Shown: positions 34,369 through 45,626 of the stretch, piece by piece | Numbering within the stretch: position 1 is the stretch's first letter | Layout: each line of letters opens with the position of its first letter | From: Siphonodentalium dalli | Taxonomy: Eukaryota > Mollusca > Scaphopoda > Gadilida > Siphonodentaliidae | DNA: 64,000 nt | NCBI GenBank assembly: GCA_032622095.1 | Contig: CP136063.1 | Coordinates: forward strand, 71,339,980 to 71,403,979 | Direction of reading: 5' to 3' | The notes under the pieces: generated by a model | The model's database searches: none | What the model was told of the DNA's origin: nothing | Seen by the model: the letters and a program-made list of their open reading frames with translations, nothing else | Program-made: the position numbers and the translations under genes

Positions 34369-36282
34369 GTGAGTGGGTTTTTTAAGATAAGATATATTTA
34401 AGCAAACCATATAAGATTACATTGGTGTCTGCCAAATTACAATGTAATGGGTGTAAAATGAATACATGTATATCAGTGCATTCAAATTACAGTCTTAACG
34501 TATAACAAGTTATATGAATGGTATCTATACTATTTTATGTAGTATGGTTATTTATAGTATATATAGCTTGGAAAGAGTAAAGTTGGGTACAGTACCAGTC
34601 AGAAGAAGTGGTAAATTGAGGCTCGCCTTTATTCCGATATTGAGCTCACTTAATTTCGAAAAAGGCGCGATTATAGCACAATATACCAAATCTGTCGCGT
34701 TTATTATTGCGATATAGAATGCAAAATATTGCGACATTAAGCGCGCAAAATTTCAATCAGACCCGATAGTGTTATATTTATATTAGATTATCAGGTGACC
34801 CGACTTCGTCCGGGCTTTGACCTTGAATTGACCATTTTAAAGGTCAAGGTCAGGACGGAGTCACTATTTGACCCGTCCAAAACACTCCCCGGACAAAAGT
34901 AACCCTAGGTATCAAATTTCATCGAAATCCGTCAGTTTTACCCGATTTGACCTTGAATTGACCATTTTGAAGGTCAAGGTCAGGTCGGGATCACGATTTG
35001 ACCCGTGCAAAACACTCCCCGGACAAAATTACCCGTAGGTATCAAATTTCGTCGAAATCCGTCCAGCAGTTTTCCCGGCCATAGCTAACAGACAAACAAA
35101 CAGACAGAAGTCCCAAAATATATATTAGATCATTTGTGGGTACCCGTTTCAGGGTGAAGGTCACCTCGGGCGGAAAAATTGACCCGATGAAAATCTCCCC
35201 CATTCCTAGGAACCCATAAGTACCAAACAGACCTGTCTGGACACAGACACAACACGCTCATGTCAGGACACATACACGCTCTTTATCAACGACACTGCGG
35301 ATACGAACGCTCTTTAACTATCACGCGATTAACCCACGACTTCCCATTGCGGTGGTGGGGGAATGGAGAAGGAGTGCTCTGACGTTCTCAGAATCGGTGC
35401 GATGACACTTCATCTGGAATTTTACCCATAGATAGGAAGTTTGGGCTCAATCCGTCCGGCAGTTTTCCCGGCCATAGCTAACAGACAGACAGACAGAAGT
35501 CCCAAAATATATATTAGATACATACTGTGCATATAGTGTACATATAGCATTTACAACTATAATTATATACAAATCTAAAACATTGTCTCTATTTATGCAA
35601 TAAACAATATAGAAGAAGCAATAATTTGCTTTAAATGTCACAATTTTGAGCGCAAGATGTTGCAATATTAAGCGCGAAACAGCGATATTAAGCGCTAAAT
35701 ATTGCAATAATAATTTCAGTGCGATCCACCCAGTACTTTCTGAGAACCGCTATGCCCGTGCGGATTCGCCGCCATAGAGTCTAATACGACGCTGTTGAGT
35801 TATAGTTATATATATCCACATGTGAGGCCGGGACAGAATATGTCCACCGCCCCACTGCAAGGGGTAATAAACCCCTAATGTGGTAACCCTGTCTGCCGTG
35901 GTGCAACTCGTGAGGGTGGTGTGGGATTTTTGGTGGTACAATGGCGGCTTCGACGTGCGGATTATAGGCTTAGTTCGTGGTCCAACATTCAAGTTGGTCC
36001 TACATCGCTTCAAGACGAGTTGGCCCCGGCTCAATCAGTCAGGTAGTCATCCCTTTCCATTGTGTTTAAGATCTTTTTGTATAGGTTGTATTGTTTCCCT
36101 GGTAGTTGATTGCTGTTTGTGTTGCCTCACGTTTCTTTGAAGTTCGTCTTGGTGGTTGTTGAATGTTAGAATATAGTTCTGTTCACACATGTATCGTTGT
36201 GGGGAGGAACCGAGAGGCTGCTATATATGCAGTGGCTAAATGCATCACCGCTTCAGCTATCAGTCGCGTATCAGTCGTTGCG
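34369..36282 (+). repeat. Gene B intron 5 with LINE/SINE-type tails
   Basis: About 34795-35115 has two tandem units of TTTGACCTTGAATTGACC, AAAGGTCAAGGTCAGG and AACACTCCCCGGACAAAA, ending AAATCCGTCCAGCAGTTTT and (ACAGACA)n. A second tail (CCGTCCGGCAGTTTTCCCGG followed by ACAGACAGACAGA) lies at 35446-35520. Both resemble 3' tails of invertebrate non-LTR elements. About 35275-35320 carries a paired CGCTCTTTA motif. No exon was recognised. Confidence 0.55.
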
Positions 36283-36667
36283 CCGAAAAGTGATGAACCT
36301 ATTGCAGTCATTCGGGAGTTAGTCGGAATTCCAAAAAGTGCAGTGGTCGTTTCCCAACATAGCTAAAAATAGCACAATGAATCGTCAGTAAATTTATAAT
36401 TTCACACAGTGCTCACAACAATAGAGATTATTACAACTAATTAAACAATAAAAGCATACGTGAATAGTGCATAATTTATCAATAATACCTAGCAAGGAGA
36501 ATAGAAGTATGTCCAATAATTTCGACAGTTTAAAGCGTGTGGGGAAAATAGAGACATTATGCGATGTGTCGTCATGTAGAAATTATTTATAGCGAAGATA
36601 ATTTACCACAGAGCCATTGTCGCCAGACGTAGTACTGCGTTAGCTGTCGAGTGTGTGTTTTAATCAG

Positions 36668-36747
36668 AAATATATCAGTACCCACCAGAGTTGAAGTCTG
36701 GATATATGAAGGTTCCACTGAAAACATTTGTCTCATCCACTTTGTGA
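36668..36747 (+). CDS. Possible alternative terminal exon of gene B (repeated at 38286-38365 and 39902-39981)
   Basis: In each tandem unit an acceptor (GTGTTTTAATCAG) precedes 80 nt that, entered in phase 1 (the exit phase of the 34202-34368 exon), read (E)IYQYPPELKSGYMKVPLKTF and end VSSTL-stop. That would give an alternative short tail with three tyrosines and a C-terminal S-T-L of PDZ-ligand type. A second phase-1-compatible candidate in the same unit (acceptor TTTACTCCAG at about 36829) reads DHENTNCSQLQKCSN and also ends in a stop. Either could be chance. Confidence 0.22.
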
Positions 36748-39700
36748 TGTTTAAGTGTCGAAAATATGACGATGACCAAGAGAATTGCAAGAGCAAAGAA
36801 ATTATGTTCGCATAGTGTTTACTCCAGACCACGAAAACACGAATTGCTCACAACTACAGAAGTGTTCAAACTCTGTCGACGTACACTCAGCAATGGATTG
36901 TTCGTGTCCCGTTTGCTATCAATTCAAAGTACCGACACTCAAGTCTGAGAAACAATTTTGATATCCAGATACTCAGAACATTGCTGGACCTCGGTTGTCA
37001 ACTTGAACGTCGGACTCGCACACTTTCTGTGGTTGTGTCCGCATGGAAATGTGTTTTGGCTGTACTGAGACAGAGAGTTAGAACAATGTAATCAGTCACT
37101 CGTAATTATATTCAAAGAGACAAATCTTGATTCAGTGCCAAACATAAAATGGACACATCTACTCAAGTTGAGCTAGTTGCTCCAAAACAATCGCCGAAAT
37201 CACTTAAACATTTTGAATCTCAGACATAGCAGTTAAGCTTTGAAGGTTCCGGTTGGGTGTGAGACAACAATCATTGTCACCTACCCGACTATCAACCTGA
37301 TGCATTGATAAATGCTAAATTCATCAAATACTACATATTCGATGAGTAGGAATAAGTGGCTGCAGATGGAGAAAGATATTATTGAAGTGACGGTGTCTGT
37401 GAGGGTCATAGATAGTTATATGTATCACATCCGTCGGGGATAACGTGAGAAAGCAATTAATGTGAAGATACTTGGACTATTTCGATGTGAATCATTTGTA
37501 AATTGATAAATGCTTTTATCAGGGGCGCCGGAAGAGGTGGGCAGAGGGGCAGCTGACCCCCTGCCCTTGACCAAGGGGGGCGAGCGGGGGCAGGACTTGC
37601 CCTTTTTCTGAAGACAGAAAATGCTTTTTGTGTTTTTAATCTCGTGTTTTTACAGCAAAATGTGACTTATTTGGTCCAAATACCACCAATTTCACAAGGA
37701 ATATTAATTTTGTGTCAATTTTATCACAAAACGGCCATAAAAACCGACAAATAGGGATTTTTGCCGCAATGAATTTATTGTTATTTTCCCGAGTTTGCAG
37801 GGGGGGGGGGTCGGAAAAATATTTCAGGCACGTATGGCATTTTTTCCCTTTCGATCATTTTTCGTACCCCCCCCCCCCCCCCCCCCGAAAAGTGATGAAC
37901 CTATTGCAGTCATTCGGGAGTTAGTCGGAATTCCAAAAAGTGCAGTGGTCGTTTCCCAACATAGCTAAAAATAGCACAATGAATCGTCAGTAAATTTATA
38001 ATTTCACACAGTGCTCACAACAATAGAGATTATTACAACTAATTAAACAATAAAAGCATACGTGAATAGTGCATAATTTATCAATAATACCTAGCAAGGA
38101 GAATAGAAGTATGTCCAATAATTTCGACAGTTTAAAGCGTGTGGGGAAAATAGAGACATAATGCGATGTGTCGTCATACTGAATGCAAAGCATGTAGAAA
38201 TTATTTATAGCGAAGATAATTTACCACAGAGCCATTGTCGCCAGACGTAGTACTGCGTTAGCTGTCGAGTGTGTGTTTTAATCAGAAATATATCAGTACC
38301 CACCAGAGTTGAAGTCTGGATATATGAAGGTTCCACTGAAAACATTTGTCTCATCCACTTTGTGATGTTTAAGTGTCGAAAATATGACGATGACCAAGAG
38401 AATTGCAAGAGCAAAGAAATTATGTTCGCATATAGTGTTTACTCCAGACCACGAAAACACGAATTGCTCACAACTACAGAAGTGTTCAAACTCTGTCGAC
38501 GTACACTCAGCAATGGATTGTTCGTGTCCCGTTTGCTATCAATTCAAAGTACCGACACTCAAGTCTGAGAAACAATTTTGATATCCAGATACTCAGAACA
38601 TTGCTGGACCTCGGTTGTCAACTTGAACGTCGGACTCGCACACTTTCTGTGGTTGTGTCCGCATGGAAATGTGTTTTGCCTGTACTGAGACAGAGAGTTA
38701 GAACAATGTAATCAGTCACTCGTAATTATATTCAAAGAGACAAATCTTGATTCAGTGCCAAACATAAAATGGACACATCTACTCAAGTTGAGCTAGTTGC
38801 TCCAAAACAATCGCCGAAATCACTTAAACATTTTGAATCTCAGACATAGCAGTTAAGCTTTGAAGGTTCCGGTTGGGTGTGAGACAACAATCATTGTCAC
38901 CTACCCGACTATCAACCTGATGCATTGATAAATGCTAAATTCATCAAATACTACATATTCGATGAGTAGGAATAAGTGGCTGCAGATGGAGAAAGATATT
39001 ATTGAAGTGACGGTGTCTGTGAGGGTCATAGATAGTTATATGTATCACATCCGTCGGGGATAACGTGAGAAAGCAATTAATATGAAGATACTTGGACTAT
39101 TTCGATGTGAATCATTTGTAAATTGATAAATGCTTTTATCAGGGGCGCCGGAAGAGGTGGGCAGAGGGGCAGCTGACCCCCTGCCCTTGACCAAGGGGGG
39201 CGAGCGGGGGCAGGACTTGCCCTTTTTCTGAAGACAGAAAATGCTTTTTGTGTTTTTAATCTCGTGTTTTTATAGCAAAATGTGACTTATTTGGTCCAAA
39301 TACCACCAATTTCACAAGGAATATTAATTTTGTGTCAATTTTATCACAAAACGGCCATAAAAACCGACAAATAGGGATTTTTGCCGCAATGAATTTATTG
39401 TTATTTTCCCGAGTTTGCAGGGGGGGGGTCGGAAAAATATTTCAGGCACGTATGGCATTTTTTCCCTTTCGATCATTTTTTTTACCCCCCCCCCCCCCCC
39501 CCGAAAAGTGATGAACCTATTGCAGTCATTCGGGAGTTAGTCGGAATTCAAAAAAGTGCAGTGGTCGTTTCCCAACATAGCTAAAAATAGCACAATGAAT
39601 CGTCAGTAAATTTATAATTTCACACAGTGCTCACAACAATAGAGATTATTACAACTAATTAAACAATAAAAGCATACGTGAATAGTGCATAATTTATCAA

Positions 39701-40755
39701 TAATACCTAGCAAGGAGAATAGAAGTATGTCCAATAATTTCGACAGTTTAAAGCGTGTGGGGAAAATAGAGACATAATGCGATGTGTCGTCATACTGAAT
39801 GCAAAGCATGTAGAAATTATTTATAGCGAAGATAATTTACCACAGAGCCATTGTCGCCAGACGTAGTACTGCGTTAGCTGTCGAGTGTGTGTTTTAATCA
39901 GAAATATATCAGTACCCACCAGAGTTGAAGTCTGGATATATGAAGGTTCCACTGAAAACATTTGTCTCATCCACTTTGTGATGTTTAAGTGTCGAAAATA
40001 TGACGATGACCAAGAGAATTGCAAGAGCAAAGAAATTATGTTCGCATATAGTGTTTACTCCAGACCACGAAAACACGAATTGCTCACAACTACAGAAGTG
40101 TTCAAACTCTGTCGACGTACACTCAGCAATGGATTGTTCGTGTCCCGTTTGCTATCAATTCAAAGTACCGACACTCAAGTCTGAGAAACAATTTTGATAT
40201 CCAGATACTCAGAACATTGCTGGACCTCGGTTGTCAACTTGAACGTCGGACTCGCACACTTTCTGTGGTTGTGTCCGCGTGGAAATGTGTTTTGCCTGTA
40301 CTGAGACAGAGAGTTAGAACAATGTAATGAGTTACTCGTAATGATATTCAAAGAGACAAATCTTGATTTAGTGCCAAACATAAAATGGACACATCTACTC
40401 AAGTTGAGCTAGTTGCTCCAAAACAATCGCCGAAATCACTTAAACATTTTGAATCTCAGACATAGCAGTTAAGCGTTGAATGTTCCGGTTGGGTGTGAGA
40501 CAACAATCGTTGTCACCTACCCGACTATCAACCTGATGCATTGATAAATGCTAAATTCATCAAATACTACATGTTCGATGAGTAGGAATAAGTGGCTGCA
40601 GATGGAGAAAGATATTATTGAAGTGACGGTGTCTGTGAGGGTCATAGATAGTTATATGTATCACATCCGTCGGGAATAACGTGAGAAAGCAATTAATGTG
40701 AAGATACTTGGACTATTTCGATGTGAATCATTTGTAAATTGATAAATGCTTTTAT

Positions 40756-41126
40756 CAGGGGCGCCGGAAGAGGGGGGCAGAGGGGGGCAGCTGACCCCCT
40801 GCCCTTGACCAAGGGGGGCGAGCGGAGGCAGGACTTGCCCTTTTTCTGAAGACAGAAAATGCTTTTTGTGTTTTTAATCTCGTGTTTTTATAGCAAAATG
40901 TGACTTATTTGGTCCAAATACCACCAATTTCACAAGGAATCCTTAATTTTGTGTCAATTTTATCACAAAACGGCCATAAAAACCGACAAATAGGGATTTT
41001 TGCCAAAATGAATTTATTGTTATTTTCCCGAGTTTGCGGAGAAAATGCCCTTTTTTGCAGAAAAGTGACCTTTTTGTAGGCTCTGCCCCCCCCCCCCCCT
41101 GCCCTTGGATGCTTCCGGCGCCCCTG
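40756..41126. mobile_element. hAT-like MITE, complete copy
   Basis: 371 bp with terminal inverted repeats CAGGGGCGCCGGAAG and CTTCCGGCGCCCCTG. It is flanked by an 8-bp target duplication with one mismatch (GCTTTTAT at 40748-40755, GTTTTTAT at 41127-41134). CAGGG-type ends and 8-bp duplications are hallmarks of hAT elements. No transposase. Truncated copies end tandem units 1 and 2 (from about 37519 and 39137). Confidence 0.8.
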
Positions 41127-41874
41127 GTTTTTATGTGTACATAGTCTCGTGCACTGTCTGCTTTATACTCAATATATGATAACCTGTTTCTGTTCTTAGT
41201 CGCAGTAAGGCCCATAAGCACAAAACATCAAAGTCTGTCCGTGTGTCCCGTATCTGTATACTTGCTCGCCTGTCTGTGAGGTGATGTATGCGAGCGGGCG
41301 CCTTCGGAAATTGATTTAAATACACGTGTGTGCCCTTGTGTACTTTTGTGTGGATTCGTGTGCAAGTCGCCAGAATTTGAATGTAATTGTGTGAAATATT
41401 TTATTTTTTCCCTTTGTTTCCTAATTTCAATGTTCTCTTTATTTATTTCAAGTTGTTTGTTTCGAGTTGGGACCTTCGTCTACAATGAAGTACATTATTA
41501 AGAAACGGATAATAACTAAGAAATATACTCCCTGGGTTATTTGTTCGACTTTATAAGGTACCCTACATGTCAAAACTTCATAAAGCTCCAATGTTTTGTA
41601 CTGGTGGAATATGATCTCTACGGGCGTTAGCCAGAGTATTTATGGCATGATCTATTCTGCGCCGTAAGATATAAACATCTGAGACATTTCTGACTTCAGA
41701 AAGTCTCTATGGGGGTGTATACAGTCCATTAATAGTATCGGTACATTAACTATTTTTCGACATATTTTTATGGTCGGAATCTCACAAAAGTGATAAATTA
41801 CTAGGATTGTATTGAGGCCATTATGAGACATCGTGTATACCTTTAACTACTCGTGATTTCCGTATTCTCTTTAG

Positions 41875-42072
41875 ATTTATCAGGTCAACTGAGGTGCGAA
41901 GAGAACGAGTTAAATGCAGATTACCAAAATATTTCAAGAGATTCAAATGCATGTGGATATATAAACGTCGGCGCAGTGATTTCTACCTCTAATGTTGATC
42001 TGAATAATGATGGTAATGCAACCAGCTCTCAGTTGTCCACATCGGCTGCAAACTCAAAGCACAGACCGCTTG
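41875..42072 (+). CDS. Gene B tail exon 6 (YQN/YIN module, original copy)
   Basis: Acceptor TATTCTCTTTAG and donor GTGAGTATAC, 198 nt, phase 1 on both sides. It reads (D)LSGQLRCEENELNA and then the module DYQNISRDSNACGYINV, followed by GAVISTSN and a Ser/Asn-rich stretch to KHRPL. The two Y-x-N sites are Grb2-type SH2 ligands in known systems. Y-x-x-I, eight residues, Y-x-x-V also approximates an ITAM. The module recurs in the next two exons. Confidence 0.7.
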
Positions 42073-42730
42073 GTGAGTATACATGTCAGTATGTACCAGA
42101 GGGCACCAGTCCTATATCAAACATTGTTGAAAGTGGAATGTTTATCTGATTGGCACACATATTCCCGACTTCTACTCTTTATAGTATAGGTCGCAAGAGT
42201 AAATAAGAAGAATCCGTTGATAAATTTCGCCTGCTGATTAATGATGACAGATTCCGAAAATCTTTTGCAAAAGTGAAGAAATTTCACATGGGTTTGTGAT
42301 CACAAATTAACCGCGTAACCGAATCACACCATTGCGAGAAATAGCGCCCGGATTCCATCAGCGTTTTTTCTAACTTATATATAATGTATGAAATGATAGA
42401 TTTGATTTGATATTGTGTGTGGGCCAGGGAAATGCCATAATTGTATGCGACGCGAAGCAAAATCGTCACAAATTCACTTAAATCGTGAAATTTCGAGTTG
42501 GGACCTTCATCTATACAATGAAACACATTATTAAGAAACAGATAATAACTGAGAAATATATTCCCCGTGTTATTTTTCGACTTTATAAGGAACCCTGTCA
42601 AAACTTAAAATGTTCCAATGTTTTGTACTGGTGGAATATGATCTCTACGGGCGTTAGCCAGAGTAGAGATTTATGGCATGATCTATTCTGCGCCGTAAGA
42701 TATAAACATCTGAGACATTTCTGACTTCAG

Positions 42731-42883
42731 ATTACCAAAATAGTACAAGGGATTCAGATGCATGTGGATATATAAACGTCGGCGCAGTGATTTCTACCTC
42801 TAATGTTGATCGGAATAATGATGGTAATGCAACCAGCTCTCATTTGTCCACATCGGCTGCAAACTCAAAGCATAGACCGCTTG
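42731..42883 (+). CDS. Gene B tail exon 7 (duplicated, shortened YQN/YIN module)
   Basis: This is the copy-2 counterpart of exon 6. Its first 15 codons and original acceptor are deleted. The sequence now immediately before it is TTTCTGACTTCAG, a usable acceptor that yields phase 1 again, so the exon (153 nt, phase 1-1) reads DYQNSTRDSDACGYINV and runs in frame to KHRPL and donor GTGAGTATAC. No stop or frameshift has accumulated. It could be spliced in to add a second tyrosine pair, be optional, or be a silent relic. Confidence 0.5.
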
Positions 42884-43180
42884 GTGAGTATACATGTCAG
42901 TCTGTACCAGAGGGCACCATTCCTATATCAAACATTGTTGAAAGTGGAATGTTTATCTGATTGGCACACAGATTCCCGATTTCTACTCTTTATAGTATAG
43001 GTCGCAAGAGTAAATAAGAAGAATCCGTTGCTAAACTTCGCCTGCTGATTAATGATGACAGATTCTGAAAATCTTTTGCACGAGTGAAGAAATTTTACGC
43101 GGATTTGTGATGACAAATTAACCGGGAAACCGAATCACACCATTGCGATAAATAATGCTCGGATTCCATAAGCGTTTGTA

Positions 43181-43839
43181 TACATGTATGATTTCTATAT
43201 ATAGTTCGAACTGGTGTCCTCTAATTCAGATTAAGAATGTGATTTATTCATATGCGTATTCTTGATTTTGTGAGTCACCATAATATGCTCGACTTATTTA
43301 CATCTGAATCTGATTGCGAGACTGTATGCGCCACTGGCAAACTTATTAAAGGTACGGTTGGCCTTGGCGGTGGGTATCCTGTGGAAATATTTCCAGCCGT
43401 CAAAAACCGCCACAAACAGAAAGAACATCACAACGTAGACAGACTTTGTCCGTATACAAATAAGAAATATCGCATAAACAGTATGTTATTGTCATTTGTT
43501 TGACTATTGTTATGTAAACTTTTCTGGTGTTTGTTTATATTATGATGGTAAACATAAAGAGCGTTCTGTGTTGGTGAATACCTGATATGGAACTAATAAA
43601 GAGCGTTTATGCCATTTGTGTGTGATTAGCCAGTAGCATTGAGCTGTCTTCTGAAACACAATCAGGCTCTTGCTTAGGTAAAATATAGTAGGTCTTTGTG
43701 ATAACATGCTGTTTACGCGATGGGCATGGTATAAATGAACGGAACTGTATGCGTGTTACTGTTTTTCTGTTTACGGTGTTTGGAACAAATATGAATATTT
43801 TCGACAATTAAGGCCTCACGTGCCTTTAAAGTCATATAC
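43181..43839 (-). mobile_element. LINE 3'-end fragment, copy 2, and flanks
   Basis: From about 43620 down to 43345 the minus strand carries CGCTCTTTATTAGTTCCATATCAGG-type sequence, the second CGCTCTTTATG, GTTTACATAACAATAG, TTCTTTCTGTTTGTGGCGGTT and a tail CACCGCCAAGGCCAACCGTACCTTTAA. It has the same order as 22857-23125 and the 3' side of the LINE at 24775. It lies in the intron between exon 7 and the last exon of gene B. Confidence 0.55.
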
Positions 43840-44308
43840 TTGAATGGCCCACTTAATTTTCGAGTCACCGATTTTGTTTATAGTAGTGCCTTGATATATG
43901 GTTTTAATAAAAATTTATGCCATAAAATATTATTAAAATACTATAATTCATTAACATTTGAAAGGTTTTTGTCTCAGAAAGTGGCCATAGGGAAATAGCA
44001 AACAGCCGAAATCATAGAAAGATTAATAAAAAGAATGCAACAGAATTCAAACTCGAAATCTATTTTCAATGAAAGTGGAATAACTTGATATCTTATAATA
44101 TAGAGTTTTTCCCATTCCATTGAAAATAATGACACTTGAGCAGGGAACACCAAGTCAGTATCTCAACAAAAACAACATGTTCACAGTTTATTTCACTGGA
44201 TATGTTGACAATACAATGTTTTGGAGCTTCCTCTTTCAAATGGTATATACTATGGCATATATTTTATCTAAAATTATCTGGAGGTTCGAAAATCAAGTGG
44301 GCCATTAA
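43840..44308. mobile_element. TTAA MITE with internal hairpin, copy 2
   Basis: Inverted homologue of 519-999. Ends are AATGGCCCACTT and AAGTGGGCCATT, with TTAA on the right (44305-44308) and a mutated TTGA on the left. The internal hairpin (AATGAAAGTGGAATAACT...GGGAAT-type) lies at about 44065-44130. Confidence 0.6.
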
Positions 44309-45626
44309 TATAATCTGATAACGATTTTCCTTCAGCTCGGAAAATATAAAGTGTTCGATTCTTTGTTATTATATTCCTGATATGGTGGGGATTAAGAGCG
44401 TGTGTCTGACTGTCTCATCTGTGTGTGTCTGAGAAATTTGCTATGAATTCGAGGGGTCGTGAGAAAATTTACACATTGAGGTCCCAACAAAAAATTTACA
44501 GCCATTTTGCTACCCACCCACCCTTTTTGTGTAAATTTTTTTATTTTGTTCCGCCTGATTTTTTTGGACCCACCCCCTAAAATAAGAAAAAGCCAAATCA
44601 AACAGAATCAAAGGTAAGTTTTAAATTGGTCCGTTTCCGGCAGATTCCAAGTGTTCAAACAATTGAAAAACTATCAACGGTTATGATGTTATTTTCGACA
44701 TTGAAACATACATTTTGAAATAAAAAGTGTTTTATTCTACAGTATGCACAGATATTGTGAGGTAATATTTATAGTGCCAATAAGCCAACATTGTGTTTAA
44801 TTTTTACATAAATAGTCCAGTTACTAATTAATGACTTCTTCACTGTTGTTCCCAAAAAGGTGCCACCGACCATCATATCAGAACACCTTATAGCCATACC
44901 TGCAATGACAGTTATATAGTATATAAGTATCACTCTTTGGAGCCAAATAAACAGGCTGGCATGTTTATTTTTTAATTTGAGGTATTTTGTTAGCCAGCAC
45001 TCTGCAGCACTAGTATTATTTGGTCATTAGACATGCCAGAGTGAAAATGCCAGCACTATCAGGCACTATTCAATATTAATTTGAGGTGAAATGCAAACCA
45101 GCACTCCTATTCAGTCATCACTTTTATTTGGCACCAGAGAGTGCTTTATCTTATACCTACATATGTTCTTAAGTGTTGGTTAAGGTCATAATCTATGTTA
45201 GACCACATTTATTAGTGAAAACAACTTAAAACAATGTCCATAATGTGGGTTGAAAAAAATAATTTCAGGCCTCTGAGATGCACCCACCCCGCCCGGTATA
45301 GGTATGTTTTTGGAAGATCTCCCTTGTATTACTTATATCTTATACCTACCCTGTTCCTAAGTGTCTGTAAAGGCCATAACCTGCCTTAGAACACAATTAT
45401 TAATGAATATATTAGAAAACAAGGGCAAAAATGTGAATAGAAAAACATTTGCACAAACTCATTTTTTCGGGCATCTTCGGACCCACCCACCCCGGCCCTG
45501 TATGATAAAACTTTTGTGCGCCCCCCCCCCCCCGATGAATTTGGATAGTTTTCACGAGTAAATGAAGCTTTAGTGTTCGGAATACATGTAGGTACGCTTA
45601 TAGTATAGCTTCTGTTTTCATTTTAG
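44309..45626. other. Gene B last intron, remainder
   Basis: Contains two or three A/C-rich repeat fragments with ACCCACCC(A/C)C words (about 44505-44580, 45280-45300, 45478-45500) and a poly-C run at 45521-45533. No exon was recognised. Confidence 0.35.

Larger units (their letters stand above)
36283..41134 (+). repeat. Tandem triplication of a 1.6-kb unit
   Basis: Three near-identical units start at CCGAAAAGTGATGAACC: 36283, 37885 and 39501. Unit 1 lacks 16 bp present in the others (after GATGTGTCGTCAT). Each unit ends in a hAT-like MITE. In units 1 and 2 that MITE is cut inside a poly-C tract that joins directly to the next unit, while unit 3 has the complete MITE. Sequence differences are few, so the duplication is recent or an assembly artefact at the homopolymers. 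The whole array lies in gene B intron 5. Confidence 0.85.
41458..43180 (+). repeat. Segmental duplication carrying a gene B tail exon
   Basis: Copy 1 (about 41458-42375) and copy 2 (about 42489-43180) align from TTTCGAGTTGGGACCTTC through the exon to CATTGCGA(G/T)AAATA. Copy 2 lacks the 220 bp equivalent to 41700-41919. The missing piece is bounded by CAG on both sides and includes the original splice acceptor and the first 45 nt of the exon. The start of each copy is derived from the repeat seen at 6009-6345. Confidence 0.85.

Noticed and set aside
38205-40184. Repeated 69- to 99-codon open frames in the tandem units
   Set aside because: They recur because the DNA is triplicated, not through independent conservation. 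The frames cross the better-supported splice-like sites and show no domain.
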